Source: Perca fluviatilis (taxonomy: Eukaryota > Chordata > Actinopteri > Perciformes > Percidae). Taken from it: a stretch of 64,000 nt of DNA. The translations under genes and the position numbers were made by a program. Shown piece after piece: positions 14,971 through 27,180 of this stretch. The stretch is taken from NCBI RefSeq assembly GCF_010015445.1, contig NC_053114.1, positions 34,154,525-34,218,524 on the forward strand, in the 5' to 3' direction. Position 1 is the stretch's first letter. Each line of letters opens with the position of its first letter. The notes beneath the pieces were generated by a model that had not been told where the DNA came from, ran no database searches, and was given only the letters and a program-made list of their open reading frames with translations.

Positions 14971-15491
14971 AGGTCCCATGACATGGTGCTCTTTGGATGT
15001 TTTTATATAGGCCTTAGTGGTCCCCTAATACTGTATCTGAAGTCTCTTTCCAGAAATTCAGCCTTGGTGTAGAATTACAGCCACTAGAGCCAGTCCCACA
15101 ATGAGCTTTCCTTAGGATGTGCCATTTCTGTGTCTGTAGCTATTGAGGAGGAGAGAAGGGGGGGCAAGGTGGAGGGTGGGGGTGTGGCCTTGACCAACTG
15201 CCACTTTTCTCGTTTGAAAGCCATGATGTCTCTCTCTCATGGGTGGGCCAAATTCTCTGGGCTGGCAAAGCAGAGAAAGGGGAGGTACCCTTGCTCCTTA
15301 TGACCTCATAAGGAGCAGATTCCAGATCGGCCCATCTGAGCTTTCATTTTCTCAAAGGCAGAGCAGGATACCCAGGGCTCGGTTTACACCTATCGCCATT
15401 TCTAGCCACTGGGGGACCATATGCAGGCTGGGGGAACGCATATTAATGTTAAAAAAAACTCATAAAGTTAAATTTTCATGCCATGGGACCT
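14971..15491 (+). mobile_element. TTAA-target MITE, copy 1 (521 bp)
   Basis: The ends AGGTCCCATGACATG and CATGCCATGGGACCT are inverted repeats, flanked by TTAA at 14967-14970 and 15492-15495. A second copy in the same orientation lies at 60362-60881, mostly identical along its whole length. The family is piggyBac- or Kolobok-like by target site. ORFs in it are chance. Confidence 0.92.
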
Positions 15492-15648
15492 TTAATGTCT
15501 TACTTTTCTTTCTTGAAAGCAGTGTTTTCTAGCTGGATCTACTGTCCAGTAACACTGTGTTCTCACAAGTTCTCCAGGTTTCCCCTCCCATCACTGGACT
15601 GTGGTGCTGCTCCTTCTCTCCTCTGACTGCTTTAATAAATCATCAGGA

Positions 15649-15722
<74 letters not shown>
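15649..15722. repeat. GT microsatellite
   Basis: A GT dinucleotide run of about 56 bp, then TATG-interrupted units. It creates spurious Cys-Val and Thr-His ORFs on the two strands. Confidence 0.95.
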
Positions 15723-15723
<1 letters not shown>

Positions 15724-15869
15724 CCATATACAGTATGTGCTGTAAGAAAGATAACATTGTGGGACCTGCATGTGGATGTACTGAGTGTGTGTGTCCCATA
15801 GTATGTGCTTGAGTATGTGTTTTGAGTGTGTCCTATGGGTGTAAACTCTCTCTGCCCTCCCTCCCTAAC

Positions 15870-16470
15870 CAATCTGGCTGAGTGTAATTACAGCTCTATG
15901 TGTCTCAGTGGGCAAGGGGAGCCTGCTCCTCCTCCTGCCATTAAACAGCGAAAAAAGCAGGTCTACAGCCACAATTGGGAAGTAAGAGCCAGCCATTAAA
16001 GCACAGAGGTTGGCTGCTATACTTGGTGAGCAGTAAGTAACGCACCACCATAGAGGCACAAGGTGGGATCTTATGGTGATTAGACATGGCGAGGGATTTC
16101 TGCAGCAAGCTCTGTAACGGCGTGCAGGATGACAGAGCGGCCGTTTTTTGACCCTGATAGATGAGATGTTGAACTGAACCATGATCCTGAGCAGCCAACC
16201 GTTAGCGTATAGTTGCCGCAAACAATGCTGTAATTGCTTCTGCTGGTTGACAGTTTTATAGCAAACACACATGACGACAAGGGAGGGGGAGACATCATTT
16301 ATTTCCTTCTGTGATACAGTCATATAGGATGTAGTTTTCAGTTGACTGAGCACAGTTTCATTTTGCAGCTTTTGATTAAAAGGAAGTGCCTGCAAATAGA
16401 ATCCGTTCACCAAATCGCTCAATGGCAAGTTTATCACTTTGATTTGACAAATCATTACAGCTGTCTTATT
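15870..16470. promoter_or_regulatory. candidate conserved non-coding element
   Basis: This stretch is free of recognised repeats, of mixed composition and rich in homeodomain-like cores (GTGTAATTACAGCT near 15885, CAAATCATTACAGCTGTC near 16448, TTGATTAAAAGG near 16371). The GTGTAATTACAGCT core recurs at about 17431. A 196-codon minus-strand open frame spans it but has no family resemblance. The regulatory reading is an inference from sequence texture only. Confidence 0.3.
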
Positions 16471-17095
16471 CTGGGGCCCTTAAAAACAGCTCAATTGGGC
16501 CCGTGAAACAGTAAATATCTACAATTTATTGTTTGCTCCAGAGCTCTGGGGCCTCTGAATCATTTGTGAGGTGCCCCATAAGCATGACACTTTAGTTAAC
16601 AGGTAAATACATTCTCTAAGATGTTCTTTTTTGCTCTCCTTTTTTCCTTTCCATACATTGTCTTTGCCAAATAACCAGAGTTGGACTGAAATATGTTTCT
16701 GCTTCTGTCTGCACTGGGCCAGTGATACACAACACAACAGGGGCGTTATTTGTATTCCTCACTCGTAAATCACCTGCATGATTTCAAAGAGAGAACAAAG
16801 GACATGGCTAGCACAGGAAGCATCTATCCACTCCATCTTTATGTCATGGGAGTCCACAGAAAGACTCTCATTATATAGCAACTACACTGTACTGTATAGT
16901 GTATTTTTTCAGTCAGTGAATGCAGCGTTCATTTATATCTGAGAGAAAGTAAATGTTTTTTCAAACACATATTCATGTTCAGGGATGTATTCTCTTAGGG
17001 AATTTTAAGACCTCTCTGCAGTATGTGCATCAGATTAATAACACAACACCAGCTCTAAGACTCACATTGTTTTATATACTGCACTTTTGTAAATT

Positions 17096-17202
<107 letters not shown>

Positions 17203-18575
17203 CACCCATGGAAGACATGATGGTTTGGCTGTTTCAGTGAGCTCATGGCTCCCTGCTAACACAGCCACCTCTCCAACAGTAAAGCCAACCTGCCAGCCAC
17301 CATTAACTGTGGACAATAATCTTTGTGCAGCAATGCTTTGAGGGCAGCGAGAGCTCTGTGCGCTGCAGGTAGTAGGTCTGAGAGAAGGGACTGAGTGAGG
17401 AAAGTCCTCCAAGAAGGCCATCTGTTCATGTGTAATTACAGCTTTAGGGCCTCAGTTGGATTGCTCTCTGCTCAATCTGAATCCGGGGCCCCCTGACAAA
17501 CCTATAGCCTGGCTGAGAGGTAAATGCTGGCTCTGTCTCCTGCACTGCAGCTTACATGGTTTGAAGTCAGGAATGAGCTGTTAAATACCTCTCTAGCTGA
17601 CTGGATTTGAGCTTGAGGGAAATCTGAAAAGGAAAACAAAATCAGACAGTGTTTCATTATTTAAGACCAAAAATAATGTCTTTACAAGTGGGTTAATGGG
17701 CTGTGTTTCTTGACAATTTATATGAGAAATAGCATATTTACAGGTGTTTCTACCCACCAACCATTAAGATAATCTCTGGTAATTTCTGTCAAGGCTAAGG
17801 CAGCTTCATGGATGACCTGCCTATAATGTTTGTAATGCCACATACAATTTTGTGTAGCATGATGGCTGTCAAACATGTTAAATATAATTGACGTGTGGAG
17901 ATGACTGTGTGCATGTGCTGCCTCGCAAATCCACCACCATTGTGACAAAGCTTCATAGAATGGAACATAAACTTATATGCAGGCACTCAGCCATAGCTGT
18001 TGCACAGTGACAGTTTTGCTATTAATCATAATCACTGGAATAGCGCCACCTTTCACACCCCATTCTTACACTGTATGCATGTCGCCCATTTGCTAAATGG
18101 CATACGGTGTGGTGTGATGGCTTTTCTTTTTTTTTTTGCATATGTGCCTATTTTTGTACCGGGTTAAGTGTATATTTGCATATGCATAAGTATGTGTGTG
18201 TGCGGGTGTGTGTTTGTGCAGCATAACATTTGGGATTCAGGCACGTGGCCAGACTGCAAATATCAGCAGTGACAGTTTAAGATGTACAACTTCCTTATGG
18301 CTACATCTCCCACTCTGACCATCAATAACCAGGCAGGGACGTATTGCCCAACTGGAAGGAGGCAGTGTCTCAGTTTCAACATTAGGTCACCACAGTCTGC
18401 CCCTGTTTCTGTCCAGACTGCAGAGTACAGAGGGAAGCCCTGTGGCAGATGGTCAGAGAGGGGTTTCATCGCTTTCCACCAAACTGCTTGGGTGTCTGTG
18501 GTTCTCTAAACGGACATGTGGCACTACAGTGTCCCCAGCCAATCCTTCTAACCTTTACACCAAGTTTATTTCCAC
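17203..18575. other. intergenic, no gene seen
   Basis: Mixed-composition sequence around 17240-17560 (including another GTGTAATTACAGCT) may be regulatory. The rest is AT-rich with only short chance ORFs. Confidence 0.4.
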
Positions 18576-18773
18576 AAAATTAGAACAGGAAACTAGCACT
18601 ACTTTATAATATAGATTTTTTTGTACAAGAGTTTGTAAAGACTTTTCCACAAGCGACCCCATGATCCACAAGTGAAAATTAGAACAGGAAACTAGCACTA
18701 CTTTATAATGTAGATTTTCTTTGTACAGGAGTTTGTACAGACTTTTCCACAAACGACCCCATGAGGTTGACAT
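18576..18773. repeat. 99-bp tandem duplication
   Basis: Positions 18576-18674 and 18675-18773 are two adjacent copies starting AAAATTAGAACAGGAAACTA and differing at only a few places. The unit is not a known repeat to me. Confidence 0.92.
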
Positions 18774-21218
18774 TTGTTATTTTAAGTCAAATGTCTGCAA
18801 CTATTTCAGTGATTGCAGACATGTTTTATGGTCACATACTCCCTGTACATTACTGTATGTGACCATACATTACTGTAGGCTTCTCTTAAAGACACACAGT
18901 AGTACAGTTATTGTATTATATTCTATTGTATATGATTAATCACTGCAGAGATTATAAAATCTAGAGAAAAAAGTACCAGCAAAATAGATAAATATTGTGC
19001 ATGAAAATATACTATAAATACTTATCAGTATGAATTCACAGCACGGTCTTAACAGCTTACTCTTTGTGTCCAGGATTACAGGGATATGATCCTTCTCTCG
19101 CTTCCTCTCGTATCTCTCCTTTTGTTTATTTCTCCGGTTGAGTTCACACGACAGCCTCAGGAAGCAAGATATTTAAGCAAAGTAAGATATGAATGAACTC
19201 TGGTTGGCCCCTCTTGATGGTTGTTCATTTTTACATAGGGTACTGTATGTCACTCTGTAGACTTTGGCTGCACAGCGAACAGTCCATGGCAGATTATCTT
19301 CAGGCTATCAGATCCAGATGTATAGGAGCATACATTCAAATTAACCAACTCCCTCTGGTCCACTTGGGTGCTCAAGTAACAAGGTCCTCTTTCCCTAATG
19401 ATTCATTATATCAGACTCTGCAATAAATGTTTTTACTACCTAGAGGCCGTTTTGCCACACTGGCTACTAATACACCAACTGTGCGTAACTCACAGAGCAT
19501 TAGTTGACCATAGTTAATGTATGCTGTGCTCTGAAATTAATATGATTTCCCAGATTGACTCATGCAATAGATTGTACCCATTCACCACAGCCCTCGGGAG
19601 CTTGAGGCCCACTCTTGAACTGGAAATAATGTCAGTCCTAATATGATAGCACAGCATTTTATCAATGAGAAGTACCTCTGCTGTACCTTTGTGCCTGGGT
19701 AGCAACAAACCTATTTACACTATCTGAATTTTTTCTCTAGGCCTCTAGCCAAACAGTATTACCTTACACTGTTAATCATGTTTGTATCGCCCCTGTATTC
19801 AACCCAGTTATTGTTTAGAGTAAGAAATATCCCTAAACTTTTTGTTATGCTTCATTTTATATTCCATATGCCTGAGTAAAGCCTTATATAATTTGATTTC
19901 CCCTTCTGAATAATTCTGCTGATTAATTTGACTTTTTCAGTAATGACCTCATATCCCAAGGGGAATCAATAAAATATGGGGTTATCTTAAACCTACTGCT
20001 TAACTTAAGCCAGGATATTGGTCGTGTGTACAGAAATGACCCTCTTGAAGAAGTTTGGCCACTGAGTGGGTCGGGTGAGAACTTAAGTTTTCTTTGATCC
20101 CTAGAATTCGGATGGTTCACTGCCGCTGTCTTCCTTACAAGTTTTGCCTTTAAGTGGAGCATGTGGGTCTCTCAGTCCACCACTCTGTCAGAGTAGGCAT
20201 TTGTTGCTTCCTCTAGGCTAGTTAAGTGAGCTTACTGAATGGCAGAGGTAGCGCTAAGCGGTAAAAGTTTTTTTCCTTTTTTGTGTTAATCTGACCTTTC
20301 AAGTCAGTAGACAGAGAGTAAGTTATTTATGCATCTCGTGATTTTGAGTCCACCTTCTGGTACAGGGCAGCAATTCTTGCTGCTCGTTAGCTTAGCAACC
20401 TCTGTAGCACCAAAGCTTGTTTCTGAGGCATCTCCTCAGGTGAGCTTGCTGCTTTGCAGGACGCTTTTCAGGTGTTGTTTATTCTTGGTATTTTTGCTCC
20501 AGAAAATAGATTAGGTTTGTCAAGCCGGCAGATCATACCCCGACTATACTGAACATTCTTTATGACACAAGTCTTGGCTTCCTAAAATATTGAATTTTGA
20601 ATGTAATTGAATATAATTAATTATCAATAAATGCATACCTGTGTGATTGTGAGTAGTCATATTTGGAGTAAGGCAAGGCATTTAGACTTAGGAATTTATT
20701 TAGAAATACCTCAATAAATAAATGTCTGTTTTATGATACAAGAAACATATGTTAAATGAAACAAATCCTTACCTTCTGTAAACACCAGTATAAGGTTGTC
20801 ACAGCCACACAGCCCTCTGATTTAGGATTTGTTGTTTTTACGTGCATTGAAAGACTTGATGATTTGTGACATGCTGTAGTTCAGGCTCGTCCATAGCTTT
20901 TAAATGGATGCCTGGGTCATTAATCTCTATAAGGAGAGGAGATGGCACAGGTATATACTCCGTCAGATGATGCATTATCACCAGCACTCTAACCCTTTAC
21001 ACACTCGTCTTTGTTTCCACACCTGACAGGATCCCTTTACGCCCACAGAGCCTCAACGACGCCAAAGTCACTCGCTGACTGACTAACTCTTGTGAATACA
21101 GATGACAAGTGCCATGATCCTACGTTTTTATTGCGTATATAGTGTGAGTAATATCTCCAAGGGGAAGGCAGAGAAATTGACTTCAAATGATTATGGGATT
21201 GTTTTCTTCCACTTTGCT
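18774..21218. other. intergenic, no gene seen
   Basis: AT-rich sequence with short, unspliced ORFs. I find no repeat ends or exon-like segments. Confidence 0.45.
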
Positions 21219-21227
21219 GCATAAAAT

Positions 21228-21629
21228 TAGCCTGGTTGACGCCAGACCCTTCTCAGTTGTAACTGAGAGTGGGTCTGGGGTAAGGTTAATTCACAGCCCA
21301 TTTCCAAAGGGGCGTCACCAACGGACGCCGCTCAAATGCCTCTGGGGGCAATTGGATACTTCAACCAATCAGATCAACGATCCGGGTGACGTAGCAGCGA
21401 CAGCGGCATCAACGGGTTGCTGGGCTTCAATGGCCGTCATGTTGAATGTAAACAAAAAGCTGCTTGCCGTCGCTGCGCTATCATCATTGTCTAAAGCCTG
21501 CCTCAACGGTTGTGATTGGTGCCTCGATTTGGAAAAATTGGTAATGGGCTTGAATTGGGCTCTTGGCCAGACTGACTTGCAGAGCAAATCTCAAATTTGC
21601 CTGAAGTTTGTCATGGTTTTCCCAGGCTA
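21228..21629. mobile_element. MITE with 9-bp target duplication (402 bp)
   Basis: The termini are TAGCCTGG and CCAGGCTA. The 9-bp direct repeat GCATAAAAT flanks both (21219-21227 and 21630-21638). A duplication of 8-9 bp fits hAT-, Merlin- or Mutator-type insertion. The body is CG-richer than its surroundings and carries an open frame of 147 codons that shows no transposase features. Confidence 0.85.
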
Positions 21630-21709
21630 GCATAAAATTGGGCAGTCAAATAACAGATCAAGAAAAACACTGCTGTTATGTAGAGGGATAACAGAGGAGT
21701 ACACTTTAA

Positions 21710-22050
21710 AGGCAACCTATTATGCTTTTCCGTATTTTCTGTCATATCTATAATGTTATAATGTCGGATTTTCATGTTAAACGTGTCCAAAACTTGAAAT
21801 AATGAGCTAAATGTATTTTAGAGAAATCCCTGCGATCTAAAACGTTTAGATTTCCAAGTCCTCTGAACGCTCCGGTTTCAACTGTTTTTTCTACTCTAGG
21901 CTCCATGTCACGTAACACCTAGCCGGCCTTCTATGATTGGTCATCTGATCCAGGCAGGAACTACTGACATTGTTTTTTAAGCTGCTGCAGGGTTACACAG
22001 CTACAACTGCTAGTAATAAGTATTTGCGATCTGAAATACAAACACACTTA
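21710..22050. mobile_element. 5' part of a TTAA-type element
   Basis: TTAA at 21706-21709 is followed by AGGCAACCTATTATGC, a terminus like those of the other TTAA elements here. A possible diverged inverse end (GCATAATAGGTGGC) lies near 22707, but without a TTAA. The right boundary is uncertain. Confidence 0.45.
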
Positions 22051-22825
22051 ACTTAAGAATTACCTTTTTGTTACAGAGATTTTCCTCTACAAAAGGTTCT
22101 GTCCCTGAAAAATCTGTCTTTCTCTAATAAACTGGCCTTTTACCAATTCTATTACTATGTAAGGTGTACATATTTTAGTTATTGGAACGGACTAGATTAG
22201 ACCTTAGAATAGTTGGGTAAAGCTGGGAACCATTTATTGGTTTTAGAGAACAGAAAGGGGTAGAATGATGTGATGGCAACTAGTGGGCAGACAGGTTCAA
22301 AGATGAGTTTTTAAATGGAAAATGGGGAGTGACCTGGCTGTTCTGACTTAAAAGGTTAGGATGGCCTTTCAAAACCCAAGTCAACATTTCCATCTGTTTA
22401 ACTCTAATTTACTGAACAAAACACATTAGCAAGAAATGTCCCCATAGTGCTATAGATAAAACAGCAGTGTACTGGACCAATGCAATTAAGGACCATGTGA
22501 GCTGTAATATCCAGGCAAATAATTTGGTTGTTAATCCACAAGCCAATTGCTTAGGTAGAATCTTTTTTTTCTTTTTCTTTTTCCTTTTCACTTTTTTCCT
22601 TTATTCTATTCATTTTCAGTGTAAATGCTAAACCATTGCCACAGATTGAGAATATATCAGGATTATTTGAAATAGCTTATGGTGGATGCAAATTATATTT
22701 AAATTGCATAATAGGTGGCTATCCAAAAATCTAGCACAGCACAGCTCTGGAGTTACAACTGCTCTTGCCAAAAAAATGATTTTGTGCCTAAACCTAACCA
22801 AACTGCGACTGTTTCATAACGTTAA

Positions 22826-23020
22826 AGCGACACCAAAGCACTTTTCCTCTTCGGCCCCCCTACAGGTTGGAAGCGGAATTGTGTCCATTATGTCTCATTC
22901 AAACTACAGAAACGCTTCCCGATCTGGCAAACTTGCATAGTGCCGTTCACCCTGTTACGAGTTAACCACTGAAACGTTTTTGGAAACATTTTAAGGTACA
23001 AAAGAATCTTTGGTGTTGCT
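22826..23020. mobile_element. 195-bp TTAA-target MITE
   Basis: The ends AGCGACACCAAAG and CTTTGGTGTTGCT are inverted repeats with one mismatch, flanked by TTAA at 22822-22825 and 23021-23024. No coding capacity. Confidence 0.85.
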
Positions 23021-23439
23021 TTAACGACGTGTTTAAAATCGCAACGGTTACATTATCTGGTTTAGATATAAGGATGGAAAACGCTCCTGTGGGTCATATT
23101 TCGTGCCAGCGCTATGGGGAGCTAATTTAGGAAACGCTCATGATAATTAAGGAATTGTTTGTTACTGAATAACTCATATTGGATATACTATATAACATAG
23201 CACGACGCTAACTCTCATCATCTTTTCAACAGTCCTGGAACTAAATTGACCAGAGATGTAATAATTTGCTGGAATGAAACATTATTTCTGCTGGTATTGG
23301 GAGCAGTAAAGTGTGTGTGCCCAGCAACACCAAATACACACCAAATAAATCTATTGAGATTGAAGTTTCTTTTTGGATTGGATTAATAAAAAACAGTGTT
23401 TGGAGTTATTGCCTTTTCATGGTCGAATCCTTACGCTTA

Positions 23440-24340
23440 AGCCTGGCTCACACTACAGGAGTTTTAAAATCCTAACCGATTTTGAAATCTGGTTGCAGCA
23501 CACACTTGAGGAGAATCTTTGCAGATTTTCTTCCCTCAAATCTTAAACATGCTAACACTACAAGATTTGAAAATAGTGGGGCATCACACACTACAAGATA
23601 TTCTTAAGATTATCTTGCCAGATTTAGCATCTCATGTGACGCGATCTCACGGGGAAGCGCATGTAAACAAAATGGATACGGTGTCACGGCAACTTGCTGT
23701 AGTAACTTATTCTTTGTACCAATAAAAAACAAAAGAAAAATAAAACAAGCGTGGACGATAATATTATTCACACAAACTATGTGCAATGCATCTTTTGTTA
23801 GACCTGAATGTAGCAGATGATCATTGACCTAGATCTAATGTTTACAAAGTTGCTAGCTAGTGCGCTAGCAACTTTGTACACTCACCCGGTAGGTCCAAAT
23901 CTGAAGCGATCTCTCCCCAGCTCTTCTCTTTATCATTCCGATTATGGTACTCTTTTGATGATACATTAAACAGGCACTCGTGCTGTTGCCACATCGCCAC
24001 CATCCTTTCTTCCAACTCAGTTGTCCACCAGGACTCGTACTACAGCTGCTTTCGCGGACATTTTCAAAAGTTTCCGTCACTTCCGTCTCCTTGCAGACCT
24101 GTCTCTCATTGGCTATTGTGGAAGTACTGACGTAATCATAGTCGTTTCACGCCCGATTATAATCCTAGATATCAAACATGTTTGATATTATCGGGGCGGC
24201 CCCAATGTGTCTGCGAGCAGATCGGGAGGTGCAAGATTCGATCTGTGAACGCCTCACATTACCAGATAATCTGCGCCGAACATCGGAACCGATCGAGGTC
24301 CTCGACAAGATTTTTTCTCAGATTCTCGGGAGGGGTAAAT
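23440..24340. mobile_element. degraded Harbinger-like element with a MADF-type exon
   Basis: The left side begins GCCTGGCTCACACTACAGGA and continues with CACACTACAAGAT repeats. The right side holds similar AGATTTTT/AGATTNTC sequence in the other orientation. Between them is a minus-strand MADF-like exon (23886-24039). Exact ends and a target duplication were not resolved, so the limits are approximate. Confidence 0.45.
23886..24039 (-). pseudogene. MADF/Myb-like domain exon, transposon-derived
   Basis: The minus strand encodes SWWTTELEERMVAMWQQHECLF, then NVSSKEYHNRND and KSWGEIASDLDLP, ending at a G/GTGAGT donor. This matches the MADF (Myb/SANT-like) pattern of the DNA-binding accessory gene in Harbinger transposons: leading Trp residues, LW-x-x-x-x-LF, NR, and W-x-x-IA. 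An upstream ATG frame (MSAKAAVVR) is one base out of register with it, so the gene is probably frameshifted. An upstream acceptor (CTGTAG) would also allow an exon start at 24039. Confidence 0.5.
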
Positions 24341-24619
24341 CGGGCATAAATCAGCCTAAAACTGAGCAAGGCATTACTCACACTGGTACATACTCTGTTT
24401 ATGACATTTCTAAGGCAATTTTATCCCTAATGCTACAGACTTGTAAATGGAAATATTAGTATATATGTGGTCTAATTAAGAAGATTATCTTGTGAATCCT
24501 ACTGTTTCTGGTTTGTTATTAAGAGACTAATTATGAATTCCATAATTTCTATTGTCATAATCATAAAGTAATGAGGGACAACTTGATAACCATCCATCCA
24601 TCCATCCATCTTCGTCCGC

Positions 24620-25354
24620 TTATCCGGTGTCGGGTCGCGGGGGGAGCAGCTCCAGCAGGGGACCCCAAACTTCCCTTTCCCGAGCAACATTAACCAGCTC
24701 CGACTGGGGGATCCCGAGGCGTTCCCAGGCCAGGTTGGAGATATAATCCCTCCACCTAGTCCTGGGTCTTCCCCGAGGCCTCCTCCCAGCTGGACGTGCC
24801 TGGAACACCTCCCTAGGGGAGGCGCCCAGGGGGCATCCTTACCAGATGCCCGAACCACCTCAACTGGCTCCTTTCGACGCCAAGGGAGCGAGCTACTCCG
24901 AGCTCCTCACGGATGACTGAGCTTCTCACCCTATCTCTAAGGGAGACGCCAGCCACCCTCCTGAGGAAACCCATTTCGGCCGCTTGTACGATGGATCTCG
25001 TTCTTTCGGTCATGACCCAGCCTTCATGACCATAGGTGAGGGTAGGAACGAAAACTGACCGGTAGATCGAGAGCTTTGCCTTCTGGCTCAGCTCTCTTTT
25101 CGTCACAACGGTGCGATAGATGGAATGTAATACTGCACCCGCTGCGCCAATTCTCCGACCAATCTCCCGCTCCATTGTCCCCTCACTCGCGAACAAAACC
25201 CCAAGGTACTTGAACTCCTTCACTTGGGGTAAGGACTCATTCCCTACCTGGAGAAGGCATTCCATCGGTTTCCTGCTGAGAACCATGGCCTCCGATTTAG
25301 AGGTGCTGATCCTCATCCCAACCGCTTCACACTCGGCTGCGAACCGATCCAGTG
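24620..25354 (-). pseudogene. LINE reverse transcriptase C-terminal part (broken)
   Basis: The downstream half of the Rex1-like protein, after the nested insertion. It is open from about 25354 to 24813, where a premature TAG follows an extra C. The frame then resumes one base over, from about 24811 to a stop at 24620. Conserved pieces include QLRWFGHLVRM and RGRPRTRWRDYI. Confidence 0.85.
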
Positions 25355-26377
25355 CACTGTAAAAACGAGAACTTGAAATTGCTCATCTTACTTTGATTTT
25401 CAATTAAACAGAACAAAAAACACATAATTGCATTATAAACTTTGTTAAAGTAGTTACTTCAACTCACTGTATTAAGTTTATTGTGATAAGTTGGTCTCAC
25501 TTCAAAATGTATGGTGGCGCCACTTTGAAATTGTAGTTAGACTCAAATTGAGGCCAGGTCAATTACTCTTTTCATGCTCCACGCTAAAACAGGGTTTCCT
25601 GGGCAGTTCTGCAGGGGTTTTCAGTTGCCTACCTTTTCGGCCTGCTCTATGCCTTGAACTCCGATTTGCGTACTGCAGTCAGGTGGTTCATTGGCTGGTC
25701 AATTCCCATGATGCAAGGCAGTAAATGGTTGTGTCAAACTTTGCTGAAAAGTTTGCAGTTTGTTCGAAATACAAATGTAACTTTATGAATTCCGTTTATT
25801 AAACGTGTCTGCTTAGAATGTAATGTTTTGTTGCCTGGTAATTGTCATTGTTGTGCTGGTTTACATTTGTAACCATGAGGTAAGTGACTGTTACGTTTGA
25901 TAAGAAGAGCTGGAGTTTTGCAGTGTTAGACTTTGAGCAGTAATAGGCTTCCTTCAGCCAGTATTCTGCGATTAGCCCCGTACTCACTAGTGGTCCTTTA
26001 TGTCAAGTGATGCAAGATCAGCAGCTTTAGATGGGCCCCTATTTGGCGCGGGGCGCCTTTTTAGTCGAAACTTAGTTTTTACACACAAAAGTTAATTATC
26101 TGAACAAAAGATAATTAGTTGACATGACTGTTTTTTGAATTATTTAGTATGTGAAACTTAAGATTTTAAGTTTTTATATCTATGAAAGATAAATTATTTA
26201 AACAAAACATTATTAGTTGGCACAGCATATGAAAGTTAATTATTTGAACAAAACATTATTAGTTGGCTGAACTATTTTCAAAACGTAGGAGTTTGAGTTG
26301 GCCTCAAAACTCAAAAATCTAGTGCAGTAAGTTGCCTTGAAATTTTGAGTTTTCACAACATTTTTGTTTTTACAGTG
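25355..26377. mobile_element. 1023-bp DNA element nested in the LINE
   Basis: The ends CACTGTAAAAAC and GTTTTTACAGTG are perfect 12-bp inverted repeats. TG follows on the right (26378-26379) and precedes on the left (25353-25354), a probable 2-bp duplication. Three subterminal direct repeats (ATTAGTTGRCA-type units at about 26093-26275) sit near the right end. There is no transposase. The superfamily is not clear from the ends. Confidence 0.85.
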
Positions 26378-26687
26378 TGAGTGCTGAAGGTCGCAGGCCG
26401 ATGATGCCATCAGGACCACATCATCTGCAAAAAGCAGCGATGAGATCCCCAGCCCACCGAACTGCAACCCCTCCCCACCCCGACTACGCCTCGATATCCT
26501 GTCCATAAATATTACAAACAGGATTGGTGACAAAGCGCAGCCCTGGCGGAGGCCAACCCTCACCTGAAACGAGTCCGACTTACTGCCGAGAACCCGGACA
26601 CAGCTCTCACTTTGGTCGTACAGAGATTGGATGGCACTGAGTAGAGACCCCCTCACCCCATACTCCCGCAGCACCTCCCACAGTATC
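26378..26687 (-). pseudogene. LINE reverse transcriptase catalytic part (broken)
   Basis: It carries VLREYGVRGSLL, then VRVGLRQGCALSP and SSLLFADDVVLM, the palm region with two catalytic Asp. It is cut off at the 5' end by truncation and at the 3' end by the inserted element. Its frame matches 25354-24813 once 1025 bases (1023 plus a 2-bp duplication) are discounted. Confidence 0.88.
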
Positions 26688-26700
26688 ACAACTTGATAAC

Positions 26701-27180
26701 AATTCAGTATAATGTAACACTTTACTTGAGGGTGCACCGAAAAGGAACTAATTGTTATGTAATGATTAAGTAATGAGTCATCTACAAATCAACTAGTTTT
26801 CTACTACTCATTAAGAAAGTGGTCAGTATGTCTGTTCACAGATATTTATGAACTAATTATTATAATTCATTAATATATTTTTTCACAGTCTGTTCTGTAG
26901 TAACTCATCGTTATCTAATACATAGTCCTGGAATCAGAGTCCAATCACCAGGCTGATTTTGTGTACCGTATTGTAAAGTATTACTCAGCTGAAGCCAAAA
27001 AGGGAAGTATCCACCAGAAATACAAATCAGATATACTGCTCTAAAGGTCCTTCATATTTTTCTATTTTAAATCATGTAAAGAAAGGCTTCTTGGTTCACA
27101 GTGAAAATGAACCCAGGCAGGTAATGTAATGTGATGTTATGGTGAATTGTTAATGACGACATGGCTGATGGTTTGTTTGT
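26701..27180. other. intergenic, possible old repeat around the LINE insertion
   Basis: AT-rich sequence with recurring ACTAATTAT/TAATGANT words on both sides of the LINE (24480-24577 and 26701-26930). It suggests the LINE landed in an older repeat. No gene. Confidence 0.35.

Larger units (their letters stand above)
24591..26687 (-). mobile_element. Rex1-like non-LTR retrotransposon, 5'-truncated, interrupted
   Basis: A minus-strand LINE fragment flanked by the 13-bp duplication ACAACTTGATAAC (24578-24590 and 26688-26700). It encodes the C-terminal part of a reverse transcriptase: RQGCALSPILF, then the catalytic FADD box (about 26420-26431), then STSKSEAMVL, KYLGVLF and the arginine-rich GRRPRGRPRTRWRD near the end. 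The 3' end carries the CATC/GATG simple repeat typical of Rex1-type elements (24591-24611). A 1023-bp element is inserted at 25355-26377, and a one-base insertion near 24812 shifts the frame. The copy is dead. Confidence 0.9.

Noticed and set aside
15865..16455. 196-codon minus-strand open frame
   Set aside because: No family resemblance, no splice partners and unusual residue make-up; more like unique non-coding DNA that happens to be open.
21187..21630. 147-codon plus-strand open frame
   Set aside because: It lies almost entirely in a 402-bp MITE and has no transposase motifs.
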